NCBI GenBank assembly: GCA_949775045.1
Contig: OX459097.1
Location: 4,412,685-4,476,684, forward strand
DNA from: Metridium senile
Taxonomy: Eukaryota; Cnidaria; Anthozoa; Actiniaria; Metridiidae
DNA length: 64,000 bases
Direction of reading: 5' to 3'
The notes below the pieces were generated by a model. It did no database searches and was not told the origin of the DNA. It saw nothing but the letters and a program-made list of their open reading frames with translations. Below, one piece after another: positions 49,053-61,800 of this stretch; position 1 is the first letter of the stretch; the number at the start of each line of letters is the position of its first letter. The translations under genes were made by a program, and so were the position numbers.

Positions 49053-49560
49053 ATGGGCAGCAGAGTATCATTCGCGTTTGTATTCGCTTGTAATCTCCGT
49101 GTATTTATAGTTACCAACGGTCGCTTATTTGCTTGCTTTGTTATTCCCTTGACTAGCCTGCGTGGCGGCTCTTGGGGAATGGGGAAGAGAGGGGGAGGGG
49201 AGGGGTTAGAGCCGCCACGCAGGCTATCCCTTGACCTTCGTCTTACTCTTTATATGTCTAGCTCCTATTTCAATCTCGTGATATTGGTCTATCTAGTATT
49301 AAAAGCGATCGTATGTCACTCGGTTACTAATCGGTAACTTCTTTAACTGCCCCCGAAGGTACATAACTCTGCTCCTTCCTAATCCTCTTATTAGCTTCCA
49401 GTCTCCTCGCGTCCTACCATATAGTTAACACAGGAAGCCCAAAACGGAAATAATAGGAAAAGAGTTGCCTGCGGAGGAGGCTAGGTAAGCGACCGTTGGT
49501 AACTATAAATACACGGAGATTACAAGCGAATATAAACGCGAATGATACTCTGCTGCCCAT
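49053..49560. mobile_element. 508-bp element with 75-bp inverted ends, between copies A and B
   Basis: ATGGGCAGCAGAGTATCATT, then TTCGCTTGTAATCTCCGTGT and TTTATAGTTACCAACGGTCG, are mirrored exactly at 49484-49560. The 110-codon frame across it has no domain. It carries a nested micro-hairpin (49154-49226) and the motif ACAGGAAGCCCAAAA near 49433. Confidence 0.85.
49154..49226. mobile_element. 73-bp micro-hairpin with 9-bp target duplication
   Basis: TAGCCTGCGTGGCGGCTCT pairs with AGAGCCGCCACGCAGGCTA around a G-rich loop. TCCCTTGAC flanks both sides (49145-49153 and 49227-49235). Same TAG(G/C)CT start and same duplication length as 16277-16339 and 38422-38517. Confidence 0.88.
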
Positions 49561-49874
49561 GCTCTGACGTGCGATTTTCTCCCCCTTGACAAGAAATCAA
49601 GAGGGAGAAAATTTTCCCCTACTCGCTCAAAACTGCCCCAAATTGCCTAAAACTTAACAGAAACACAAGTAAAACACAAGAAACAAGTAAGAACGTTTAT
49701 TTTTATTATTTATACAAATTTTGTATATTTTAAAAATCGCCGTGTATTCTCCCATATAAGTCTTATAAGACCACAGATAGTGAGCTTGGGCTACCTGTGC
49801 AGATAGCGTCTAGTTTATACTCCTGCCGGCTCCCGAGGATGAAAAATTACATTTAATTCAGTAGAAGTACAAAC
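49561..49874. promoter_or_regulatory. Upstream region of decarboxylase copy B
   Basis: Only the last about 45 bp resemble the sequence upstream of copy A; beyond this the two differ. No TATA box or other site is clear. The text CAAGTAAAACACAAGAAAC, then GAACGTTTATTTTTATTATT, resembles stretches at about 51345-51400 and 10985-11040, so part of this region is repeat-derived. Confidence 0.35.
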
Positions 49875-52800
49875 ATGGACAGCAAGCAGTTTCGCGAAGC
49901 AGGGAAACAAATTATTGACTACATCGATGATTATTTTGAGGATATCGAGAACGTTCGTGTTAATCCTGATGTAAAACCAGGGTTTTTACTGGATAACCTT
50001 CCCTCAAGTGGACCACATCATGGCGAAGATTTCTCGCAGGTTTTCGCCGACTACCAGAATCAAATCATGCCTGGGGTATGCAGATAAGTGATATGCTTTC
50101 CTTTGTAAACGGCCCCTCAAACTTGAGCTTTTTTTCCCTTTTATTAGCTTTAGCTCAATGAAATCAATGCTCATTTGTATGGTTGCACAACTATAAGGCT
50201 TAAATTCTTTGGTTTTATTTAATTTTGTTTAACTTGGAGTCCTTTGTTCAAAATTTAATAGTGACGGCCCATTTGATATTTGATGGTTGGACTGGGCCAT
50301 TTACATGAGATCCATACGAACTCAGACCGGAATGAGTTGTTATCGACTGCGATTTAAGAGCCGTTCCATGTAAGCTTCGAGTAATTTCAGAAATGGTCCG
50401 ATACAACCCCACCTGAAACTTTGCATGGTGAAAGGTAGTCATGAACAAGTCATCATATGGGCATTATTTAGTCGTTTCATTTTAAAGCGGTCACGTGACA
50501 TCCCTTCAAAGTTTGACCTATTTTCGGCCTAATTTTGCTGTCTGAATTTTCGAAAATTTGTAATGTTTGTAAGTCTCGTGTGGCGTTTTCTCTGCATATT
50601 TTGTAATCAAATTTACACGGTTTATAGAACATTATTACAGCTTTTGAGATTATTTTGATATATCGTTATATTTTAATTTTTTATGGATATTTGAAGTCGA
50701 AGGAAGGATGTAAAGAATATCTAACATAAACCGAACTACGTTGTTTCTGCCTTCTCCGATGAGCATCAGGTAAAATACTGATAAACATTTACAAATACAT
50801 TTTTAATTTTTTCAAAAGTTGCACCTTTGAGTAAACAGGTCGACTTCTTACACATTAGCGGCAAGTGTCATTTACAGATCAAATCAGTTTCACGTGTCAT
50901 TGGTCGGCGAATGACAAAGGATACTTACCAATGTCTCCCTCCCCGGGGTGACTGAGTCTTGGATTTCGTAGAGTAGGGGGATGGGTAGCTGGGAGAGATT
51001 TGACTAGAGTCCAGGCCGTCCGCGCTGTCACGCTCGTCGAGCTGCACAAGAAATCACTGCCGCGCATCGAAGCCATTCAAAATGGCTGGTAATTTGAAAT
51101 TCTCGCCGGATTTATTCCTCGAGGGGATAAATTTTATGGGACATTTTTTGATAATCGTGAAGGGTAACTATCTGGCTTTCGTGTTACGGAGTATCAAGGC
51201 AAGGGAATGCGATTTAGTGTGAGAATTACACGATTTTCGAGAGCAAGTCGGTCCGTTGGCTGACCCAAGGTCTCCTTCCTTGCCATGTACTTAGTAGTAG
51301 GGGGAGAACCTAAAAATTACCCAAACAGCCTGAAATCGCTACCAGATAGCAAGAAAGACACAAGAAACAATCCACGAAGGTTAGAGTTTATTTCCTTTAT
51401 TTTACGACGAGTTATAGATTTGAGAATAATTCTACATATAAAGCCTTATACACCCTTCCCATAATGCGGGACGCCATTTTGAATTAATTACTTGTGACGT
51501 CAATTGCGGGTAGGTTTCCCAAGGCATGTATATTTCACTGTACTTTTCACTCAGCGCTTCAGGTCCTACAGGTGTATATATACAATATTTAAAGAAGGTT
51601 TGGAAGACATTCTTTAGATTTGTCCCTTTACTTAAAATTGTTTGAGTTCTAAAATCTAATGCGTATTTTTATAACGCCTCGAATCGGCCGCAAAGAAGAA
51701 GAATTTGTAGCTGTGAAGGTAATTTGAAAGCTGTCAGTCTCTAAATATCATTTTTTTCGTTTTCTTGAGCTAACAAGCGATGATATTCCTGACTCAATGC
51801 ATATTATAGCAAAGTCAGAAAAGTACAAGCCGACCGAGCTATCTTTTTATCACTAGTTTATTAGTATTATTAGTCAATATATTTACATTGTAATAGATGT
51901 TTTAGTGTAAACTATTCTATTGATGACATCTGAATCACCGATTTTTCGAGTATTCATCACCCGAGACGCAAATTTTATAATATTTCGCCACCCTTTCGAA
52001 GTGTAATTCTTTATCTTTATTTAGTATTATGTCAAGCGACTCTAAAATCTGGATTTGCAGTGATATCAAGTCAGTTTTCTTAGCCGTACCATTATTTAAT
52101 ACACAGCTTTTTGTATTATTTAGTAACAGACGAATCCACTTAATAAACTCCTCATTAAAACCAAAGTGTTTGAGCGTAGCCCAAATGAAATTATGATTTA
52201 TACTATCAAAAGCTTTTTCGAAATCAGCCGCAAATAGCAATATCGAGTCTTGCTCTGTTATTGAGTATTCCATCAGATCTTCAATAAATCTGATGGGCTC
52301 GTCAACGGTCCGACCTTTAACATATGCTGCTTGATTAGGGTGAATGATGGAAGGTATAATTGTAACCAGTCTATTAGAGAGGGCCTTACTGCAAATCTTA
52401 ACATCAACATTGACCAATTTTTTAAATACCTAGAGTCTTTCCCTGATTTCTCTATTAACGTAATAATAGCTTGGCATTGTGTTGTTGAAAAGGCCTACTC
52501 TGGGGTCCATGTTCGCCTATTACCGCCTATTACCGCCTAATACCGCCTAATACCGCCTAATACCGCCTAAACCCGCCTGATTCCACTTAAAGCCGCCTAT
52601 CGGTAATAATTCTAAAATCATCTAATATTATAACATCATTATTTTCCTTTTGGGTAAATCAATTCAAAAATATCCGCTATAGAAGGGAATTAATAATTCC
52701 TCCTATAGCTATATGGAACAACTGGACCATCGATCCTGACCATGGATGCACATGCATAAATGCATTTAAAATATACTGTACAAAAAAGGAAGACTGGACA

Positions 52801-55800
52801 TTTCTGATAGTCACTTCAAGTACTTTAGCTATAGTGAGACTTACAAATATACTATTTGTATATTCCTTCACTCTTACCTGCATGTACTTGAAATGTACCA
52901 AAAATATGGGTCTGAATTAAAAGGTCAGGTTAGAAAATACCTTCTGTGTGTATGATTATGATTGTCACGGAGAAATAAGCAATTTATGTAATTGCAATTA
53001 TAGAAGCCTGAAAAAAATTTGGGACTTCAACAGGATTTGAACCCATGACCTTTGCAGTGCCGGTGCAATGCTCTACCAACTGAGCTATGGGTTCAAATCC
53101 CGTTGAAGTCCCAAATTTTTTTCGGGCTTCTATAATTGCAATTACATAAATTGTTTATTTCTCCGCGACGATCATAATCATACACACATCATATAACCGC
53201 GGATCAGACCCACATACATAAAATACCTTCTGTTTACTCTATTTACTAGTTAGAGTGCTTACACTATGTCCATGAAATAAAAACTAAATAGTAATACTAA
53301 CTAATAGTTTTTATTTAGTGACTATTACATGTAGCTATAGTCACTACCTGGAGTCACTATCACTCAACTGGAACAACTTTAGTAACAATACAAAAGGGAA
53401 AGCAATGCAAATATTCAAGAGTTTAGAAAGTTAATGCTTTATTTAATAACCTGTGAAACTGGCAAAGTTTACTTTGATGAAACTACTCTGATGAAATGCA
53501 ATGTTGAAACAATAAAGTTTGCCTCTATTGAATAAATTATTAACTTTCTATGGTCTTGAGTATTTGGTTTCCCATGTGTATTGTTACTAAAGCTGTTAAA
53601 ACTATTAGTTAGTATTACTATTTACATTTTATTTCATGGACATAGTGTAAGCACTCTAATTAAACGTTTTAATTCATACTTAGAATTAGCTAAACAATAC
53701 TAGAGTACAAGCCCTAAAAGTGTGCAGCATAAATACTACTAAATACTGCTAAATTAGTCTAATTCTATTGTTCTCTATTGTCTAATCAACACTATTTACT
53801 GCTAAATAGTGCAAAGTGCTGCACACTTTTAGTGTTTGTACTCTATTACGCATTCCTCACGAATGTATAGTGAAATGAAACAAAATGAAATAATAATTCA
53901 AGTCAATAATCACTCTTTTTAATGCTGATGCAGTGTTGCTTGTATCACAATATTGTTGATGAAAGTGAGCAAAATGATTCATTGGAAAGAGAACATTGGA
54001 CTATTAAACGGTGTAAAATCAACGTGTATGTTGCATTACACAATGTTCATCTATTTCACTAGATTAATTATTTTGCAGTCACTCATCGTGTGATCGAGTT
54101 GAAGTTATATAATCTTATTTCACAAAGAAGTAAAAAGGTATACTTATCATCAGCCAGGATCCTTTACATTTCCAAAATCAAATCAAGACATCAAAGAGGC
54201 AATATCTGGCCGCACATTTTGAAAATAACCTATTTTTCCCCATAACTACAGAATTTGTGTCAACTACCGTGAAAAGTAACACCGCTGTTCAAATGTAGTG
54301 TGGATTTTAGGTAGGTACTTCATGTATGGTATATCATGTGGTCTCAAGTAAATATGTATCTGTGAATGAAACACTAGTTATGGTACATGAAGTACCAACC
54401 TAAATTCCACGTTACTTTTGAACAGCGGTGTAATATTTCACTGTGTTTAGTATTTTGTATACATTTTTGCAGATAAGCAAATGGGATTTTCTTTTAAAAA
54501 CAAATTAAGATTATCCACTGAACCATTTGTCTGAGGTTACTGTCAATTTTTCATCTGCAATGCTTCATAACTTAAGTCTTTTCTACTCTAATGAATTGGG
54601 AAATCACCATGCAAAAGGTAAGCAAGCTTACTCTAAAAGTGTACACAAATAAACCCGTAAAATACGTACACTTCAGATTATTTAAGATTATTATCTAATT
54701 AATTCTTCTGTTTTCTATTGAGTTTGAACTTTAACTGAAATATATTATCTTCTTTTTAGTCACCATATAAGACGAACAAATGATAAATGCAGAGAATGTC
54801 AGATGTTTTATAAGCTCCATCTGTTCAAAGGAACTTTCTTTAAACTTCACAAAGATAAGCATTTTAATTCAGATATATGGTGATTAAAGCCAAATCATAG
54901 TGGTGTTTCATTATTCATGTATGTGAAATACACTTAAGCTTATGATGCACTACTATACTCTTAAATTAATCTTATATTTCTATTGTGTTTATTTGACTAC
55001 TAAAGTAATACGTTTTATAAAATGATTCAATATGTTATGAAAAGCATAACATCAGCTAATAAAACTGTGTGAATAAAAAATTGCTTGGTGTGCACAAACA
55101 AAAATAATTGATGTCATGTGTTGTTATATCTATTTGTATATATTACTTTACAAAATTATTTTAATTTTTTTATATATTTATGTCATTATATATGTCATAT
55201 TATTATTAGAATAGACATATCCATACACACACACACACATGTATATATATATGTCACACTTTTGAAAAATACTATCTAGATATATATATAATATATATAT
55301 GTATAAATGTTTAAATTACCTAATGTTGCAATATTTTGCTCCTTTTTTTGCCAACATCACCTAATATGCCTGATATCAACATCATTTGCTGCAATATTTT
55401 GCTCTTTTTGGCCAATACCGCCCAATACTGCCATTAGCCACTGCAACATTTTGCTCTTTTTGGCCAATACCGCCCAATACCGCCCAATACCGCCTAATGC
55501 CGCCATTAGCCGCTGCAATATTTTGCCTTTTTTGGCCAATACCGCCCAATATCGCCTAATGCCGCCATTAGCCGCGGCGGTTTTGAACCCCAGAGTAGGC
55601 CTTTGAAAGAGAACCCTTTTCGTAACCGTCATTAAAGCTATCAACCATCAACTGTCCCATTTTTTCCCAAAATGTTCAATAAAACTCTTTGGTTAGTCCA
55701 TCATTACCAGGGCTGTTCGAGTTGCCCATCTTTTGTAGGGATCCAAAACACTCCTGAACAGTTAAGTATCCGTTACATGCATTGTTCTGATTCCTCAGAC

Positions 55801-58800
55801 GTCAATTTCGGTGTATTTACGTTATTGGACAAGAAGTCTGAACATTCTTGTTCGGACACATTACTTTTTGACGAGTATAAGTCACTATAATATTTCGTAA
55901 TCTGTTTTAAAATGCTTCTAGAATCTGTTATTTCAGAGTTTTTATGTATTACTTTCTTTACGCACGTCTTAGCTTTATTCCTTGTTTCCAGAGATAAAAA
56001 ATACTTGGTGCTTTTTTCACCTTCCTCATACCACTTACACTTGGATCTTAAAATTATACCTTCAGTTACATAGTTGCTGTACTCGTTTAATTCTCCTTTT
56101 AGCGCGTCATGCTTTTCTAACAATATTGGGTCATGAACCCAATCTATTTTCTTTTCTATTTCTGCGATATCTTTTTCTAACTTAGAGTATTTAGATCGAA
56201 ACTCCTTAGCTCGAGTCTTCGAGTATTTTATTGTGAACTTTCGTATCTCATACTTCATTATCTCCCATATACTCTGACGATTAGAAATCATTTGTTTTTT
56301 AAGATCCCTCAAAACATTAGGAATTAATTGATTTATCTCATTAACATATTTCTCTTCTTTCAAAAGAGAATTATTTAATTTCCAGAACGATGGACATCGT
56401 TTACTCTCCTCAAATGACGAAATTTTAATAGTTAAGGCTGAGTGATCTGTAGACGGGGCTGGTATAATTTTTGTGTAGTCTATGAAAGGTTGCAAGCAGT
56501 CCGAAATAAAAAAATAATCTAGTCGTCTGAATAGGCGTTTTTTCTCTATTCGTCACTCTTCCTTGTGCCACTCCACTCCAAGTAAATTGTTTGATCTCTG
56601 GATTGCGGATTCTCCAAATGTCACAGAGATCCAAATCCGAAATGACTGTTTGGAGGGACTCTAGCGTCTTTGTTTTGACAGAGGGGTTACCCCCTGATGC
56701 ATCAAGCGCAACATCAAATATTGTATTAAAGTCTCCACCCCAGATTATTGGGGTAAACACTGAGAGGTTTAACGAGTTAACCTTCTCAATTATTTCGTTC
56801 AAAGTGTCTATTTGGCCTTTTTCATCATTTGGTTGATAAATATTTATAAGAATAAATTTACCTGCCCTGAATAACTACCGAGAGAATTATATATCTTCCT
56901 CTTCTATCAATAGAAGTTTCTTGGATTTTGTGTTCTAACTTGTCGCCAAGAAGTATGGCAACACCTTTACTATTGTTTGTTCCGTGGGACATTAATATAT
57001 CTCCTTTGAAAACATTTCCCCAAACTCGCTTACATTCGTCAGTTGTATGGGTCTCTTGTAAAAAAGTTATTCCCTTAGAGACATTATGCCTAGAAAGCCA
57101 ATGTAACATTTTTCTACGCTTTTATAATTTCGCATTCCCCTGACATTCAAAGTAGTCACTTGAAAATCAAATTGCTTTGCGTCCATTTTTTTCTTTTACA
57201 AAATATAAACAATAAAAGCTGTTTAATACCTTTGTGGAATAAAGAAACTACATATACAAAGAACAAAGGAAAAAATGAAGCGGACGACACAACACAAAAC
57301 ACACAAAACACACAACACACACACAACACATATGACAAAACAAAAAAGCTGCTTTGAAAGTCGCGGCAATTGAACGAATCCGTCAAGTCCCTAGTGTAAC
57401 ACTAAATAAACGAACTTACAAAGCTGTACCAGCACCACGATTAAAGAAAACAATGGGTTCTAATTACGTTGTCTAATTATTATTCATAATTGCTCAAAAA
57501 AAATATCTATACTGAAACTATTTCGTAAAACCAAAATAGGTTTACCAGCAAGGAGCATACCTGTTCATAAATTAAAGTTAATATGTTAAATGTTCATAAA
57601 GTTCATACATAAATGTCCTCTAAATCTGTGTAGCTGCTTATTTTAATGGATCTATCTCCTTTTTCCTGGCAAACAAAAATCTTACCATCCAAAGTCCATA
57701 CCTTGTGCCACTTGTGTTGTTTTGCTCTCTTTCTTGTTTCCGCGAAGAGTCTTCTTTTCTGAGCTGTCAGCTTGTTTCTCATTAATATAGATCTGTTTAG
57801 CACCATTTAGAACGTCTCTGTCTAGCTCTGTTCCTCGAAGTCTACGTCGAGCGAAGTATATTTGACTCTTCTTTCTTAACTAAAGGCATCATGATTTGTT
57901 TCATGTTTAGGGCTACCTATGGTTAAAATATGAGCAAAATCGATTTTGTTGAGTGTTGCAGCGTTTGCATGGTTTTTACAGAAATCTTCTCTTAACTCAT
58001 TATACAGTTATAAAAACTACTGTCAAAATAATTAAATAAACAAAGAATCATATATCACTTATTGTAGTTATAATGACATTGACTGAACATAATGTATTAT
58101 GTTTATATATCTATCAGATTTATCAATGGAACAGCCCTAACTTTCATGGACTTTTTCCTGCGGGTTGTTCATATCCATCTATCCTTGGCGAACTATTAGC
58201 TGCAGCTACTGGAGGGGTATCTTTTTCCTGGGTAAGCAGTCAGTTAATACATACATAGCCTAAAGTTGCAGGGGTTAGCATCATGTTTCACACATTAATA
58301 TTTCTGATATTCATACATCACAAACAATTTAGAGTCAAATTCTTGAATCAGGAATTTTGACTGGTGAGGAATGAATCACTCACTCTGGTCAAATTGTGTT
58401 ATTTTCATATTTTAGTCCAAATCATGTGCCATGGGTTAATTAATACCATTACCACCCTCTTTATCAATTATAGTTAAAAACAATTTTACTACTTCTAATC
58501 TGTAAGTCAAAGACTAGTCTGAGATCGACTTGTAGATGTGTACACGGTGATCATGATTATCTGGGTTGAATAAGACATGTAGTGTTGAGAAAGACTGTTG
58601 GTGTCTGACATTTCATCTCTGAAGTTGACTTTCACTCTGGTTGTCAAAATGCCATGCAGACACCAACACGTTAGACTATACACCTACAAGGATTATCACA
58701 GCTCATGTACATCACTTACACCTGGGTTAAGACATGTATGCATTTACTTTTAGTCAGAGACTTGTATTATATCCTGACACGATATGACATGTACTATTTT

Positions 58801-61800
58801 AATTTGATTATACTATATCTGCTAAATATGTAAAGTCAATGTTAAAATATGCCATGTTTAAGTTATATTTGGCAAGTTTTTCTCTGGTTTGCATCAAAAA
58901 GTGTTTTATGCTTGCTACAGTATTTAGTAATTTAAAATGATGCTTATTGTTGCAGGCAGTAAACCCTTCATCTACGGAACTAGAAATTGTTGTACTGGAT
59001 TGGCTAGGTAAATGAATTATCATTTATAATATAATACAATGTAATTATTAGTAAATAATAAAAATCATACTATAATTATACATTAAGTCAATCTGTCGGT
59101 CAGTATTAAAATCAATCAGTCAATCAGTCAGTAGTCAGTCACTCAGTCAGTCAGAGATCAATCAGTCAGTCAATCAGTTGGTAAATTGTTCAGTCAGTCA
59201 GTCAGTCAGTTAGTCAGTTAGTCGGTCAGTCAGTTAGTCAGTCAGTCAGTCAGTCAATCAGCCAGTCAGAAAATGAGTGAGTCAATTCGTCACTCAGTCA
59301 ATCAGTCAGTCAATCAGTTGGTCAATTGTTTAGTTAGTCTAATTTATTTAGTCAGTCAGTCTATCAGACAGTCAGTCAGTCAATTGGTTAGTCAGTCAGT
59401 CAGTCAGTCAGTCAGTCAGTCAGTCAGTCAGTCAGTCAGTCAGTCAGTCAGTCAGTCAGTCAGTCAGTCAGTCAGTCAGTCAGTCAGTCAGTCAGTCAGT
59501 CAGTCAGTCAGTCAGGGATCCCTGTGGCACCTTCTGATGACGTCATGAATCTAAACTATAAATATCATGCGAAAATGGTTCTGCCTAATCCTATTGCGCA
59601 AGAATTCCCCAAAGAATGAATAACAGGTTATTGAAAAAAATACTTTTCGAAGTATTCCGAAGTAGATGCTATTTTACCCACTTTTTTGAGATAAAATGAT
59701 TAAATGACAAATGAAAATTACTCCAAACTTTTGTCTTTCAATCGGTTTGAAATTTTTTTGTCCGAAAGTCTGCAGACTTTGCAAAGTTGAGCAAAGAACA
59801 AGAGTTTTTATTTCATTTTCTAATTTTACAGCGAAAAGAAAGCTTTCTTTTTGGATCGTTGGGAGCAACATGACGTCATCAGAAGGTGCCACAGGGATCC
59901 CAAAAATATTTTTCTCACATTTTAAACCGTTTTTTTCCGCGCGAAAAATCGTCTGATGAACATTTTTGAATATATATATGAGCATAATTTTTATCACCAT
60001 ATATAAGTTCAAGTGCATTTTTGGTGGAGGATCACTTAAACTAAGTATAATTGTCAACCTTACATGTATATTGTCCCTGTTTCTTTATAAGTTAAGTTAT
60101 TAGATCTGCCCAAGGAGTTCCTAGCCATGAATCCAGAACAGAGGGATGATGGGAAGAGAGGGGGTGGTGTTATACAGGTGAATATAACAAATATTACCCA
60201 ATGATTATTTTTATAGTTGAATGAAAAATTGATTGATTGATTGATTAATTACCACCATTTCATTGCTACACGCCCAACAGAGTTTGTGAAGTGAGTTGGC
60301 AATTCTCTTCTGTCAATCAAAAACAATTTGTCTAGACATTTTACAAACCAGTCGTGAACAGCAGTTAATTTATGAAATAACATTTTTTTCTGGGTCCAAA
60401 GATATATTCGAGGTATCAGACTGTTTAAACTAAATAAATTTGTGCCCAGCTACTACACTTATTGAGACTTAAATAAAGTTATTACGTATTATTATTTTAT
60501 TTATTATTCAATAAGAAATTGGTATTTTTGGCTCAATTTTCTTGTTTTTAAAACAACATTTCTACCTGTTTTATGTTCACATTGACCGTTGTTGTTTTAT
60601 GTTCACATTGACAGTTGTTGTTTTATGTTCACATTGACCATTGTTGTTTTATGTTCACATTGACTGTTGTTGTTTTATGTTCACATTGACCGTTGTTGTT
60701 TTATGTTCACATTGACCGTTGTTGTTTTATGTTCACATTGACCATTGTTGTTTTATGTTCACATTGACTGTTGTTGTTTTATGTTCACATTGACCGTTGT
60801 TGTTTTATGTTCACATTGACCATTGTTGTTTTATGTTCACATTGACCATTGTTGTTTTATGTTCACATTGACCGTTGTTGTTTTATGTCCACATTGACCG
60901 TTGTTGTTTTATGTTCACATTGACCGTTGTTGTTTTATGTTCACATTGACCGTTGTTGTTTTATGTTCACATTGACCGTTGTTGTTTTATGTTCACATTG
61001 ACCATTGTTGTTTTATGTTCACATTGACCGTTGTTGTTTTATGTTCACATTGACCGTTGTTGTTTTATGTTCACATTGACCGTTGTTGTTTTATGTTCAC
61101 ATTGACCGTTGTTGTTTTATGTTAACATTGACCGTTGTTGTTTTATGTTCACATTGACCGTTGTTGTTTTATGTTCACATTGACCGTTGTTGTTTTATGT
61201 TCACATTGACCGTTGTTGTTTTATGTCCACATTGACCGTTGTTGTTTTATTTTCACATTGACCGTTGTTGTTTTATTTTCACATTGACCGTTGTTGTTTT
61301 ATGTCCACATTGACTGTTGTTGTTTTATGTTCACATTGACCGTTGTTGTTTTATGTTCACATTGACCGTTGTTGTTTTATGTTCACATTGACCGTTGTTG
61401 TTTTATGTCCACATTGACCGTTGTTCCAGTGGTCTAGACAAATTTTGTTTGATTGACAGAAGAGTATTGCCATCTTCACTTCACATACTTTTTTGTCTGA
61501 CCGCATGTTGCAATGAAATCAGTAGTAATATTGAAGAGTTCATTTATTAAATTATCGACTGTGTCTTATAAAAATTGACTGATTGATTAAGGGTGTTATT
61601 ATTAAATTGGTTGTACTATTTAATGACAATAAATTGATAGATTATTTGATTGATTGATTGACCTATTGATTGATACACGCTTTGAATGCTGCACTGGCTA
61701 TAACTGCTTTGGTTATAGTACTTTACTGGTTTAAGTTTGTAATATTTATTAACAATTAATTGAAATATTATTTGACTGATTAATTGATGTATTGGTACAT

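Larger units (their letters stand above)
52491..55602. mobile_element. 3.1-kb DNA transposon nested inside the LINE
   Basis: Inverted ends AGGCCTACTCTGGGG(T) lie at 52491 and 55602, with a 6-bp direct repeat TTGAAA outside (52485-52490 and 55603-55608). Removing the element and one repeat restores the LINE reading frame across the junction, which confirms both borders. The ends carry tandem 10-bp TACCGCC(T/C)AA repeats. No transposase is recognisable. It contains a tRNA-related element, two MITEs and an inverted repeat at 54279-54433. The superfamily is not identified. Confidence 0.9.
51850..57850 (-). mobile_element. Decayed LINE (L1/Tx1-like two-ORF type), minus strand
   Basis: Read from right to left: an ORF1-like C-terminal piece (57603-57806), an APE-type endonuclease (about 57109-56425), a charged linker (56495-55773), and an incomplete reverse transcriptase (about 55772-55606 and 52484-51935) split by the transposon at 52491-55602. 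At least three frameshifts (near 56865, 56540 and 52420) and a deletion that removes the catalytic part of the reverse transcriptase make it dead. Both outer borders are approximate. Confidence 0.85.

Noticed and set aside
53020..53095. Functional tRNA-Ala gene (GGC if the loop is read as 7 nt)
   Set aside because: The tRNA-like unit lies in a mobile hairpin, position 33 is not T and the T-stem pairs poorly.
52491..55602. hAT-type transposon
   Set aside because: hAT elements make 8-bp duplications; here 6 bp (TTGAAA) fits best, and the ends do not look like hAT ends.
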